DNA from: Haberlea rhodopensis
Taxonomy: Eukaryota; Streptophyta; Magnoliopsida; Lamiales; Gesneriaceae
Assembly: GCA_907163345.1 (NCBI GenBank)
Contig: CAJQUN010000130.1
Coordinates: forward strand, 434,001-498,000
Reading direction: 5' to 3'
DNA: 64,000 nucleotides
A model generated the notes under the pieces. The model was given only the letters and a program-made list of their open reading frames with translations, had not been told where the DNA came from and did not search any database. The position numbers were made by a program, and so were the translations under genes. This document shows positions 10,232 through 21,396 of the stretch, piece by piece (position 1 is the first letter of the stretch; the number at the start of each line of letters is the position of its first letter).

Positions 10232-13200
10232 TGACCGCTTATTTTTTAAACATAAAATTTCTCAGTGTAGCGATTTTAGACCGCAAGTGCACGGTGTCAA
10301 GTTTTAGTATAGATAGGAAGATACGGATTGTCGAACCCACAGGGACTAACAAGCAAGTACCAAATAAGATTTCTTTTAACTATATTTAACCTACGATAAT
10401 CAATTAATAATTTAACTAAACTAAATTAAGCTACTATAATCCAACCAAAATAGTCAACGATCACAAGAAAAATCCACAAGAAAGTATCAAGACAATTATT
10501 CACCTAACCCAACTCTTACAATTCTTTTCTCCATACATCTCTAAGGTGACAGGTTTTCCGAATTTATTCAATATACTCTCTCGAGCTATATTAAGTCTAA
10601 CATCAAATTGCAACTAGTAACTCTCGTTCACGTAATTAACAATTTAATATTGAATGCGATTTATGAAAACCACTAACTTTAGATTAAACAACCCAAAGCT
10701 ATCACTCGTGTGTGATTTTATCTCTCGATCTCAATCTTTAACACACGGCATGAATTATTATATCGTATTATAATTTCATCTCTCGATCTCAATTATAATA
10801 AAATATCATTCAAAGGTGATCAATCCTTCAAAAGCATTATAAACAATAACACATGCTCATAGATGATATATGAATTCAATCAATCAAGAATATTAAAGGA
10901 AAACAATGTTTAGAATATTTCTCAATCATTCAAAACACAATAAATCCAATAATAATTCAAAACAAATAATTGAAAAGTAAAAGCAAACTCCCAAGTCGAC
11001 TTCGTTGTTGATTCTCGATCCTTCCTCTCTTCTTTCTCGATCGTGCTCTTCAATTATCTTGTTGGCTTGTTCCAAATCATAGGGTGTAGGGTTGATGAGT
11101 GATGATGGATGGTGAAGAGAGGCTGGATGTCTCTGGATGGAGGCTGAAGAAGGCGTGGTTTGGATGGTGAATGGGTGTAGAGTGTTGGACGAAGAGTGGA
11201 AGATTGGTGGAGGTTTGACGTATGAGAGGGGTGAAAGAAAAGATGGACGTGAGATGGAATTGAAGGAAAGGGGATGTAAGGACCCTAATCCTTAAGTGCG
11301 GAATCAAGGCATAATCGAGCTAATATAAAAGATCAGAGTGTAAAAGAACGTGTTGAGTCTATGAGCTTAAGCATTACATGCCAAAAATAAGGACTACCAA
11401 ATGGATTAATTACATTCCAATCAATGAATGCGTTCAACTATAGTTTTATACTACTCCTAGAGTAGATACTATCCAAAATAATCCTGTCCTTCAAGTCCCA
11501 AAAGCATCCTCAACAAGCTCACCATCTCAACCCGTCTAGCCCTTCTATCATGCCAAACGTGTACCTACAAGGACAACCCCCAAACATGAGCAATAATAAT
11601 CATTCATATTCAACACAATATGAAGATAAAGCGTAAATGCATAATCATAATAAAACACTTCCTGTTTTCCCCATGCATTTCAAACGCTTCCCGTTTGGTT
11701 GTCCCTGTACCATAACTCATGAGTATAATCAATAGATTATTTTTAATGGTCTAAACATGTCATGACATATACCAGCTCATCAATACCAAATATCAGTCAT
11801 CAATCCCTAGTCTGTCCATCACATTGTATTTTAATGCCCCTCGCTTATTTACATATAGGCGGCATAGGATAACCTCGCTTCAATGGACATGCGGGACTCC
11901 CACCCCTCGCCTCACATTGAGCGGCAAATACCCTTTCCTCGCCCTATATGAAAACCACGCTCAAATGTGACATGCGGCGCTCCCACCCCTCGCTTCACAT
12001 TTAGCGGAACCAAACAAATAGCGGCAAGCATTAAAATCATCAAGGGATGACCACGACTCATGGGATGTGCACCAATAATCATCATATGCATCTATAAACA
12101 TCATGCATAACATGTATTTGCATCCACAATGCAATACCACATATATACTCGCATCCACAATGCATACACAATGAGTATATAAGATACATGTACCGTTGGG
12201 TGCCCGTACGTCCACTACGTACCTTTCCAAAATGTAGGATATGGTAGGACTTCAATGCCTTGGCTGTGTTGCCACCTGGGATGGTTCTACACATTCACAA
12301 ATATCAATATTAGAACCCAATAATAGTCCAATACCAAAAATCCCACAAAAATAACCAAAAACATCATTTTTGGTGTCTCGCGATCGATCGCCATAAAGCC
12401 CCGATCGATCGCGAGACCTCACTGTCTCGAGCAACAAAAAAATCAAATCCGCGATCGATCGCGGAGTTTGCGCCGATCGATCACGACCTCGCCGATCGAT
12501 CGCGCCAAACTCGCGATCGATCGCTGAAGTCCACTGTCTTCAGCACTGCAGCTCGCGATCGATCGCGGAAAGGCGCCCATCGATCGCCGAGTCCTGCATA
12601 CCCGATTTTCGGGCACTATTCACCCATCTTCAACCCCAACTCAAACAAACTCAAATATCTCAACACCAACCATACAAAACCACTCAAAACCAACAAAATA
12701 TACTTCAAAACAAGTATAAATCCAACATACAACCAAAACCACAACAACCCAAAACAAACCCATTTTAAAATCCTTCAAAATCATTTCAAACTCAAACAAA
12801 ACCTTACAAAAACAACCATGAGGTATCCATACCTCTTGGGTATCTCAAATCACCCAACAAACTCCACAAATCAAAGTTTTGCAAGAACTTCTCTTCACCC
12901 TAAAGCTGGAACTCGAAAATGGAGAGAAAGGGGAAGGGTTTGGGTGATGTTTGGTAAAGTAAAAGTAAGAGTGGGTGGTGGGGTTGGGGTATAAAAGTGA
13001 GTTTATTAAAATACATACCAAAAAGAATTCCATGGTGTATAAAACACCCCAACATGATATTTTCAAAGCATTAACTCAAAATGCACCAAAATACCAATTA
13101 ACTCATGATTTCCAATTAATTGCTAACCAAGGCAAATAAATCATGCTAAGAACCATTATTCAAACATGCACCCTGAAATGCCATCCCGGGTCACTCTATC

Positions 13201-13976
13201 ACGTGACTAAGCATTTCCACATAATAATTCCAACACATAATTAATTACCACCATAATTAATCATATAATCACAAATAATGCCCAAATGCAATTAACCATT
13301 TCGGGGATATCACAGGGGACGTGAGATGGAGGCTCTATGAGGCGTTTTCTAGGGTTAAAAGTCTGATTTTGGGTTGTTAAATTTGTCCATATGTATAGAG
13401 GAAGGAATTATGGACTTCCCTTTTGCATACAAACTCTATAAGGAAGTTATTTTTCTGAAAACTCCTCGGACCGATCGATCCGGACAAAGTGGCCTATCGA
13501 TCGAGCCTTCCAGTAAGAATTTTGTGGCTTTTTCAGCCGTTCTCGATCGATTGGAAATGCTTGCTCGATCGATCGAGCTTCACAGAAAGTTTTCCTCGCC
13601 TTTTTCAGCTTCTGGCGAGTTTAGTATTTTGGCAGTAATTTTCTCATACAAACTCCGAATTTGATGAATCAGTTGTCCACGCGAAGATAAGAGAAAGTTA
13701 TACAACTTTTAACCACATTTCCAAAACTTGGCTCGAACATATAGTAATTTGAGGAGAAAGGAGCAACATGTGTCTTGGATTCTGGTTTTTTTTCTCTTTT
13801 CTTCAACTTTATTCATTCTCTCATCATTTTTGCTTGATTTCTTCACCTTTCCCTACATTTCAACATTGATTCCTGAAATAGAGAAATATATACCATAAAC
13901 CGTAAAATAATCCAAGAATCAACACGAAAACATATACATAACATAGCATAAAAATGCGTAATATTTAACCCTATCA
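10232..13976 (-). repeat. 5' LTR of element B, interrupted by a solo LTR
   Basis: Its net length is about 1.70 kb without the insertion at 11275-13314. It starts TGATAGGGTTAAA and ends GCGGTCA on the minus strand. CGATCGATCG palindromes lie at 13465-13575. It also forms the left border of the fragment at 13977-15396, so it may serve as an LTR for both. Confidence 0.85.
11275..13314 (-). mobile_element. Solo LTR of a Tekay-like family (family S2), TSD GGGGA
   Basis: It is a 2040-bp LTR from TGTAAGGACCCTAATCC to CGGGGATATCACA, with a perfect target duplication GGGGA at 11270-11274 and 13315-13319. It has no internal region. It carries AGCG/CGCT hairpins at about 11850-12020, the GTACG/CGTAC hairpin at 12206-12222 and a dense set of GCGATCGATCGC palindromes at 12375-12590. 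Blocks such as GACAACCCCCAAACATGAGC and CGTAAATGCATAATCAT match the solo LTR at 2271-4560. Confidence 0.92.
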
Positions 13977-15396
13977 ATAGCATCATAATAAACTAACTTA
14001 TTCTCACTTTAATGCCTCAACAATTTTAAACATGCATAGTAATGAAAGGCGGTGAAAAGTTAATAATGGAACAAGTTTAATCCCTAAACATTTCGTACCC
14101 AACAAAGCAGTGAACGTGTGTGTGGTCATAAACAAGTGTTTGTGTACAAATTATATATCCAAAAGATGCAAATCCACAATAGTTCAAGTCATGCACTAAC
14201 ACAAGTATAAGCTCACTTGCACACTCTTCTCCACTATCTTAGCTACTTTGCAAACATAAATCAAGTAGGTCTTTATTAGCTTGTAGCTTGGCCTAGGTAT
14301 TGGCTTATGAAAGAAAGGATAAAGATATATCAAACAAGAGAGTATGATGAAATGCACACTAAAACTTCTCTTCTTGCATGAATTTTTCAAACCTTATTCA
14401 TTTTTCAAGGTTTATTTCAACATTTTTTTCTTCTTTTGTGTGCCTTGGCTCCCCTTGGAGTCATATTTTTATCAAATTTCTCAAGGCATTCCTTTTCTTT
14501 CATGTATTTCATTCTTTTGACAATAAAGTTCACAAATATAATTCAATGAATTCCCAAGTGCATGTGAATGAAATACATCATACTCCCTTAAAAGGTATGG
14601 ATTAAAATCATATTTAGGCTAAAAGGATAGGATGATAAGCTAGTCAAGGAATGTTGAATGGGGGTCTTTAGTATGCTTAGCATACTACCATTCTTTTACA
14701 TTAAAGCTCAAAAAGGGTACTAGTGATTGATTTTCTTTACATGGTAGGCTTGAAAGGCTCAAACGCATCAAAGATCGCCTATATCACTTTCATGTTTGCA
14801 AACAGTCTAGACATACGCCTCAAAGTGCATGTAGTTAAGTTCTAGCATGTATTAGAGACTTCTTAAGACTATCACCAAATTCACACAATCTTCACTAAGT
14901 TATGCACACTTCACAAGCCATGACAATAATGTGCTCAAAATATTCAACTACTAAGTTAAAGTAAACTTTGCATTAGAGTTCAAAGCGTTCCAAGGTTCAC
15001 CTTTGTTCAAAAGCATGCATGATATCAATTAGGTTTCATCATGGGCTAGTGATTCTAAGCATGTGTTCATTACTAACTATGAACTCAAAATTTTCAAAAT
15101 TTTCGATTTTTTTGTTTTTTTGTAATAAAAAAGCAATAACACACCACTAATCCCCCCCCCCCCCCCCCCCCCCAATACTTAAATCTTACATTGTCCCCAT
15201 GTAGGCAAAAATACAAGAAAAGAGAAAAGTTTAAACTAAAATTCAATAAAACTAAAAGGTAAAAGGGAAACTAACTCCCCTTGGGTTGCCTCCGAAGCAG
15301 CGCCTCTGTTTAACGTCGGTGGCCCGACGCCAGTGCTCGTGCTCAGTCGAAGTGAGGTGGATCCTCTAGAGCCACCTTGATGTCTACTTGCCCTCC
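13977..15396 (-). mobile_element. 3' internal fragment of a second B-like Athila/Tat-type element
   Basis: The sequence aligns with the 3' untranslated part of element B (5603-7047), including the CTTCTCCACTA and TACTCCCTTA blocks and a C-tract followed by AATACTTAAATC. Near 15280-15330 it has CTTGGGTTGCCTCCGAAG and CTGTTTAACGTCGGTGG, a segment that recurs in plant Athila/Tat elements. It abuts the B LTR at 13976 exactly at an LTR end. On the right it breaks off near 15396 against Tekay integrase sequence with no LTR between. There is no coding sequence in it. Confidence 0.7.
15152..15173. repeat. Homopolymer of 22 C
   Basis: An uninterrupted run of 22 C (G on the element's sense strand) stands where element B has a run of 7. 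It lies at the internal polypurine-like site of the fragment. Confidence 0.95.
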
Positions 15397-16493
15397 TTAA
15401 TCATATCCGGTCCTCCGACCGCTTTACTAGTCAAGTCCTCCCAATACAGCGGTGACCTACATCGTCGTCCGTATAGAGCTTCAAAAGGAGTTATTTGAAT
15501 GCTCGTCTGATAGCTGTTAATATAGGAGAACTCCATCAGTGGCACTGAATCTTGCCACAGAGTATCAAACTCCAAAACACATGCCCTCAACATGTCCTCG
15601 AGCGTCTAAAGGGTACGCTCTGTCTGGCCGTCTGACTGAGGGTGATAAGTTGTACTCAGTATCACCCCTGTGCCCAAAGCTGTCTGAAGACCTTCCCAGA
15701 AATGTGGAGTAAACCTTGGGTCTCTGTCAGACACAATCGAGACTGGAACCCCATGCAACCTCACCACATCCCGCACATATAATTGGGCTATCTTTTGGTA
15801 TGTGAAAGACACATGACAAAGGATGAAGTGAGCTACCTTCGTTAGCCTATCCACGATCACCCAGATCGCATCAAATCCAGAGGCCGTCCTTGGCAAGTGG
15901 GTCACAAGGTCCATAGATACGTGCTCCCACTCCCACTTAGGTACCTCCAAGCTCTTCAGCTTGTCACCAGGCCTCTGCCTTTCCGCCTTCACCTGATGGC
16001 AGATCCAACATCTCTTGACGAAGGTCATAACATCACGCTTTATGCGTCTCCACCAGAACTGACCACTTAGGTCCTTATACTACTTTCTTCTTCTTGGGTG
16101 GATACTGAACCGGCTACTGTGAGCTTGCTCCAAGATTTCTTTACGCAACTCCGGCGTATTTGGAACTACCCAGCGGTTGCCGAGTCTTAAGGAATCATCC
16201 TCAGCCACTCTAAACTTTGATGGTTGCCCTTGGAGTACTATCGATGACCATCTTCGAATTTCATCGTCCGACCTCTGAGCTTTCCTACTGGCCTCAAAAA
16301 TGTCTGGCTCAGCCAATAAGGTCGACACTCGTACCGGCGACGTGTCCACATCAAAATCATAGTCCAGATGGCAACAAGAAGTCATCATAGCTGATAGACT
16401 CATGACATCCTCAGCAGTACTCTTCACTTTCCGACTTAAGGCGTCTGCTATCAAATTTTGCTTTACCAGGATGGTACTCAATCTCACAGTCAT
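15397..16493 (-). pseudogene. Integrase of the Tekay-like element, truncated
   Basis: It starts in the RNase H-integrase linker (NLIADALSRK near 16450) and runs through LRLGNRWVVPNTPEL, the zinc-binding segment (CWICHQVKAERQRPGDK) and the catalytic core (IVSDRDPRFTPHFWEGLQ, YHPQSDGQTERTL). It is a close paralogue of the copy at 1-1460. A break near 16080 (HPRRRK then stop) and a stop at about 15606 divide it. The reading continues to SKAVGGPDMIKE near 15400, after which the sequence changes to Athila/Tat-type DNA. The C-terminal third with the chromodomain is absent. Confidence 0.85.
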
Positions 16494-16773
16494 AATCCTT
16501 GAGCAAATCCATCCACCTCCTTTGGCGCATATTCAATTCAGCCTATGTGAACAAAACTTCAGGCTCTTATGGTCCGTGTAGATGGTAAACGACGTACCAT
16601 TCAAATAATGCCTCCAAATCTTCAAGGCAAAAAAAAAATAATGACTGCCAGCTCCAAATCATGGACTGGGTACCTAGCCTCATGTGGTTTCAACCGCCTC
16701 GATGCATAAGCCACCATATGCTTATCTTGCATCAACACACAGCCTCAGCCTTCTTGGGATCTACAGACATCCC
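16494..16773 (-). pseudogene. RNase H remnant of the Tekay-like element
   Basis: The segment between reverse transcriptase and integrase reads, in shifting frames, like a decayed Ty3 RNase H (for example HKSLKYFVHIG-like coding near 16540-16575 and AYASRRLKPHEAR-like coding near 16675-16715). Small indels, including an A-run at 16626-16635, destroy the frame. The assignment rests mainly on its position. Confidence 0.6.
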
Positions 16774-17400
16774 TCAGCTAGACATAACATGACTCAAGAA
16801 CACCATACTGCTCAAACAAAACTCGCACTTACTGAGCTTTGCATATAACTGATGATCCCTAAGGACCTGGAGTACTGCCCTCAAGCGCTTTACGTGTCCT
16901 TCTTCAGTTCGGGAGTAAATAAGTACATCGTCAATGAAAACTATGACGAACTGATCCAAACATGGTTGGAGCACCCTGTTCATCAGGCTCATAAAACAAC
17001 TGGGGCATCCGTCACCCCAAAAGGCATGACTAAGAATCCGTAGTGCCCATATCTAGTCCTAGAAGCTGTCTTCTGTACATCATCCTCTCGAACTCGAATC
17101 TGATGGTACCCCGATCTCAGATCTATCTTACTGTAGAGCCTCGTACTCTGCAGCTGATCAAACAAATCATCAATCCCCGGAAGCGGATACTTATTCTTCA
17201 CTATGGCTTTGTTCAGTTGTAATCGATGCACAGCTGCATCGAACCATCTTTCTTTTTGATAGCCCTTGTCAAGGAGCTCCTGCAACTGAACTTTTAACTC
17301 CCTTAGCTCTGCTGGTGCCGTCCTATACGGGGCACGAGAAATAGTAGACGTCCCTGGTAGTAACTTAATCCCAAACTCGACCTCTCTCGTCGGTGGGAAT
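16774..17400 (-). pseudogene. Reverse transcriptase of the Tekay-like element, broken
   Basis: Recognisable parts in order are MQELLDKGY, KYPLPGIDDLFDQLQ, YSKIDLRSGYHQIRVREDD, YGHYGFLVMPFGVTDAP and VIVFIDDVLIYSRTEEGH, the last holding the FIDD form of the catalytic box. Two pieces in different frames (17285-16989 and 16992-16774) show a frameshift near 16990. The palm and box motifs identify a Ty3-type enzyme, but it cannot be functional as it stands. Confidence 0.85.
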
Positions 17401-17952
17401 CCGGGAATATCCTCCGGAATACATCAGGGAACTCCGCCACTACGGGCACATCCTCATCTTTTACTTCTTCTTTCTTTTCCGTAACATCAACGTCATATAT
17501 GAGATATCCTGTATGGCCTCGTTCCAACAACTGTGCCATATTGACCGCAGATATCAACGGGATCTTAGAACGAGAACCATCCTCATACAATGTCCATTGG
17601 ACTCCCATATCAGACCTGAATCGGACAGTCCTTGTCTGCAGTCCACAACTGCCTGATACTTGTTCAGCACATCGATGCCCACAATGCATTCGAAGTTTGA
17701 CATTCCCAGAACAATCAAGTCTGTCCTCGGCTCGTTACCCTCAAAATAAATGAGGCCATCATAACCAATTTGATCAGTTATCAAACTTCTTCCAGCGGGG
17801 GTCGAGACTACTAGAGGCGTGGGCGACGGAGAAGTACCTATGTGGTGCCTTTCCACAAAACTTGTTGACATTTGCTGCCATACTGCATGACACGGGTTAA
17901 CAACAATACCCAAAAGCAGCTCACATAATACATCGTTAGAGAAACGAAACAT
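17401..17952 (-). pseudogene. Protease domain of the Tekay-like element, broken
   Basis: The piece reads VVNPCHAVW, PLVVSTPAGRSLITD, DLIVLGMSNFECIVGIDVL and YQAVVDCRQ, which corresponds to the retropepsin region of plant chromoviruses. A frameshift near 17650 leads to MGVQWTLYEDGSRSKIPLIS and VPVVAEFPDVF, the linker to reverse transcriptase. The catalytic D-S/T-G segment is not intact: the DSGATHSFI-like block expected near 17890 is altered. Only about 120 bp separate this from the primer site, so the whole gag gene is gone. Confidence 0.75.
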
Positions 17953-18071
17953 GTTAGAACAACATCATATACTTCATATGCAACTTATGTACAAAACATG
18001 TTTAAAAGTAAGCACCTAGCTAGCTTATTGCTAAGGCTACCCTTCACTCATTCCCGGGTTATCTAACCACT

Positions 18072-18083
18072 GCTCTGATACCA
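18072..18083 (-). other. Primer binding site, initiator-Met type
   Basis: On the minus strand it reads TGGTATCAGAGC, the complement of the 3' end of plant initiator tRNA-Met. It is separated from the LTR end by TTAG (18084-18087). LARD-1, LARD-2 and LARD-3 have the same spacer. Confidence 0.9.
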
Positions 18084-18559
18084 CTAATGTAGGGTCTTCC
18101 TACCTTAACATCATCTTAATACACAAATTATGGACTAAACATGCATTAATAACGTCTTAGGGTTCCAGTTGTAGCTTTGAGCTAATAAAGTTACAGGCCA
18201 ACAATGAAATTTCAAAACTTAACTCATTACATTCTCAATAATGAATGCTAAAGCGATAGAATTATACTACTCCTAGAGTAGAGACTATCCAAAAGTCTTG
18301 TATCCTATCTTCTTTCATGCTCCTTTTAGCTCACTGCCTCAACCCGACCCTTAGCCCTTCGGTCCAAAAGTGTACCTACAGGAACAACCCATCATGAGCA
18401 TGTACATCGTTACTTATCATCATAAAGCAATGGCATATAAATAAATGCATGAAAATAATTGGTAACGTATACTTCCTGGTTAATCCTATTAACCCTCTTT
18501 GGTTGTCCCTGTCTCATAGCCACGCATATAATCATCAATTCTTGACATGAATGATTAAA

Positions 18560-18760
18560 ATCATCTTATAAATATCATCATCATATAAGCATCATCACCT
18601 TATAGCATCATCATCTTATAACATCATCGTCATATCATCATCATCATATAAGCATCATCATCTTATAGCATCATCATCTTATAACAACATCATCATGTCA
18701 TCATCATCATCATATAAGCATCATCATCTTATAGCATCATCATCTTATAACTATAACATT
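18560..18760. repeat. CAT-rich tandem repeat in the Tekay LTR
   Basis: Irregular repeats of CATCATCTTATAGCATCATC and CATCATATAAG make up this stretch. A similar stretch occurs inside LARD-1 at 34736-34900. Confidence 0.85.
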
Positions 18761-18840
18761 AAATGTACAAAATCATAGTTCAGTAAACATACTAGTTATC
18801 CGTCAGCTTCTTTTGTTGACCCTGATTCACATTCGTGCAG

Positions 18841-19140
18841 ATGGGCATCTTACCCCATCGTATGGCATCTTACCATATCATAATATCGTGTGGCGTCTTA
18901 CCACATGGGCATCTTACCCTATCGTATGGCATCTTACCATATCTTAATATCGTGTGGCGTCTTACCACATGGGCATCTTACCTCATCGTATGGCATCTTA
19001 CCATATCTTAATATCGTGTGGCATCTTACCACGTGGGCATCTTACCCCATCGTATGGCATCTTACCATATCTTAATATCGTGTGGCATCTTACCACGTGG
19101 GCGTCTTACCCAATCGTATGGCATCTTACCATATCATAAC
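18841..19140. repeat. 64-bp tandem array of short hairpins in the Tekay LTR
   Basis: About 4.7 units of 64 bp are present. Each unit has three small inverted repeats around the same 7-base loop CATCTTA or CGTCTTA: GTGG/CCAC, ATGGG/CCCAT and ATGG/CCAT. The repeat is open in one frame (MASYHMGILP...) only because of its period. Confidence 0.9.
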
Positions 19141-19480
19141 ATCGTATCATTGTATAGGCATCATATAAACATCATCGTTACTTATCATAATCATCCTCAT
19201 AGATATCATATCCTCTTTACTCATCATAAACATCATCATCATAAACTTACTTATCATAATCATCATCGTAAACATCATATCATAAACATCATCATCATAA
19301 ACTTACTTATCATAATCATCATCGTAAACATCATATCATCTTTACTTATCGTAAACATCATCATCATAAACTTACTTATCATAATCATCATCGTAAACAT
19401 CATATCATCCTTACTTATCATAAACATCATCATCATAAACTTACTTATCATAATCATCATCATAAACATCTTAAATACTT
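19141..19480. repeat. CAT-rich long-period repeat in the Tekay LTR
   Basis: Units of roughly 60-70 bp built from ACTTACTTATCATAATCATC and CGTAAACATCATATCATC recur three to four times. The same unit occurs in LARD-1 near 34900-35060, which supports common descent of these two regions. Confidence 0.85.
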
Positions 19481-20676
19481 ATACGATTATTCCGTAGTCA
19501 TAGTGTAAGAATATGTTACCGTCCGATGCCCGTACGCGTCTTACGTACCTTAATTTCCAAAAGTGGAGAAGTTAGCAAACTTTATCTCCTGGATGTTGTG
19601 GGTACCTGGGATGGTTCTAACATAACCATACAAATCAATATTAGAAGCTAATCATAGTCCAATATCCAAAAATCCCACAAAACATCAAAAATACACATTT
19701 TTATACCTCGCGATCGATCGCCGCCCAGGCCCGATCGATCGCGAGATCATACTAGACGAGGCTCGAAAATTTACATCTTGGCGATCGATCGCCACTTTTG
19801 GCGCGATCGATCGCCAGCCTCGCCGATCGATCGCCCAAAGGTGGCGATCGATCACCAAATGCTACTGGCGCGCACTGGTGGCTCGCGATCGATCGCCAAA
19901 AACGGGCGATCGATCGTCGAGTGCTGAACCACGAAAATCGCCATTTTTGTGCATTTTTCAAGCTCCACTTCATTCCTTACAACCCAAACTTTCCTACAAC
20001 ACCAACATCATCATAACTCATAAAAACCCACATAAAACACTTCAAGAATCATACCCCAAACATATATAACATATACCCAAACAAACCCACATAAAAACAT
20101 CAAAAACCAACCCATTTCAACACCAAACATCATAAAACTTTAGGAATGGTTCCATACCTCTTGTAGGCTCCAAATCCTAACAAAGATCACACAAACAAGG
20201 ATTGTGTGAAGCTTTCTTCTTCCTTCCTTGGTGTATTTCGAAAATGGTGTGGGGTTAGGGTTGAGGGATGAAATTTTGGGGGTGGGGTTAAAAGAGTGAT
20301 TGGTAAAGTGAGGTAAAGGTGGGTAGTGGGGATTAAAAAGGGGTTGTAAGGTTAATATTAAAATTATACCCCAAAGTTAACATGGTGTATAAAACACCCC
20401 AACATGGTATTTTAAAAGCATTTACAAAAATGCATTAAACTTCCGCTAAATCATGCTTTCCTCATAATTAACCATCAACATAGTTAAATCATGTTAACAC
20501 CTTATTTTCTAACATGCATAACATGCACCCTGAAATGCAACCCCCCGGGTCACGCCTATCATGTGATTAAGCATTTCAACATGATAATTAATTTCAACAC
20601 ATAAATCAATCATCAACATAATTCATATTACATCATTAATGCTCAAATTGCATATAATTAATTTCGGGGCATTACA

Positions 20677-21396
20677 GATATGCATCACGAAATAGGTGGG
20701 CCAAAAGAACCCACACTCTAGTACCTTCCTAGAGGTCCTCTTGGCTCCAAAATGTCCACCACAAGCATATGAATGAAAGAACATTAGAATGTTATTTACC
20801 TCAGTCTCGGGTATGCATCGTCGAATGATTTGGTCCGCGCAGTTCTTCCATAAGTAAGGATCATCCCATACATAATACTTGGCATCACTCTTGATCTTAG
20901 CTCGTTGAGACCTAGACAATTCAGCGGGTAGCACATTAGAAGCTAAAAAATTCACAATATGAGCATACCATGGAAGATTTTCGTTTATGGAGAATAGGTG
21001 CTCATCCGGGAATTCCTCCTTCAAGCAAAGCTCATCCTCCACATGCGGTAGACGGCTTAAGTGATCCGCTACTTTGTTCTCGCTGCCCTTCTTATCCTTG
21101 ATTTGTATGTTGAATTCACTCAAGAGCAAAATCCATCTTATCAGCCTTGGTTTAGCCTCCTTCTTCATCATCAAATAGCGAAGAGCTGCATGATCAGAAT
21201 AAACAATAACTTTAGTACCAAGTAAATAAGATCTAAATTTTTCAAGAGCAAAAAAAACTGCTAAAAGCTCTTTCTCAGTAGTAGAATAATTTCGTTGGGC
21301 ATCAATCAAGGTTTTTTGATGCGTAGTAGATGGCATGTGAAGCATTGCCCTCTTTTTGTCCCAAGACAGCACCAACCGCATAGTCACTTGCATCAC
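20677..21396 (-). pseudogene. RNase H and N-terminal integrase of element A
   Basis: RNase H is clear: KTLIDAQRNYSTTEKELLAV with the catalytic Glu, VIVYSDHAALRYLM with the Asp, and NKVADHLSRL at the end. The first strand (DASDYAVGAVLGQ type) can be read only in another frame near 21380, so a frameshift lies there. The integrase zinc-binding region begins with CIPETEVNNILMFFH and HFGAKRTSRKVLECGFFWPT; the insertion of the Tekay LTR at 20676 cuts it. The catalytic core is missing. Confidence 0.87.

Larger units (their letters stand above)
1805..13976 (-). mobile_element. Element B: non-autonomous Athila/Tat-type Ty3 element with two nested solo LTRs
   Basis: On the minus strand the order is 5' LTR (13976-10232), tRNA-Asp-type primer site, gag (9952-8804), a spacer with CGATCG palindromes, a Transposase_32-like ORF (8111-7048), a long 3' untranslated region, a polypurine tract and the 3' LTR (5588-1805). 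Without the two nested solo LTRs it is about 7.8 kb. No protease, reverse transcriptase or integrase is present, so it needs proteins from a related full element. The LTRs begin TGATAGG and end GCGGTCA on the minus strand. No 5-bp target duplication is visible: GGGTA lies left of 1805 and ATAGC right of 13976. The element is therefore probably part of a recombined LTR-internal-LTR-internal array with the fragment at 13977-15396. Confidence 0.85.
15397..20676 (-). mobile_element. Tekay-like chromovirus, truncated and lacking gag
   Basis: On the minus strand it has a complete 5' LTR (20676-18088), an initiator-Met primer site, then protease, reverse transcriptase, RNase H and part of integrase. 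Gag is missing and the chromodomain, polypurine tract and 3' LTR are cut off at 15397. It is inserted in the integrase region of element A; the five bases next to its right end are GATAT, but the left end is lost, so the duplication cannot be confirmed. Confidence 0.88.
18088..20676 (-). repeat. 5' LTR of the Tekay-like element
   Basis: It is 2589 bp long. On the minus strand it begins TGTAATGCCCCG and ends GACCCTACA next to the primer site. It contains GCGATCGATCGC palindromes (19705-19920), the GTACG/CGTAC hairpin (19532-19548), a 64-bp tandem array (18841-19140) and CAT-rich repeats on both sides. The first 280 bases match the partial LTR at 1521-1804. Confidence 0.9.

Noticed and set aside
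18890..19497. ORFs with MASYHMGILP repeats
   Set aside because: They are translations of the 64-bp tandem array and the CAT-rich repeats, not genes.
1..20676. The two Tekay pieces (1-1804 and 15397-20676) as the arms of one inverted repeat element
   Set aside because: They overlap only in integrase and the LTR start, differ in decay pattern and have no symmetric ends; separate or rearranged copies explain them more simply.
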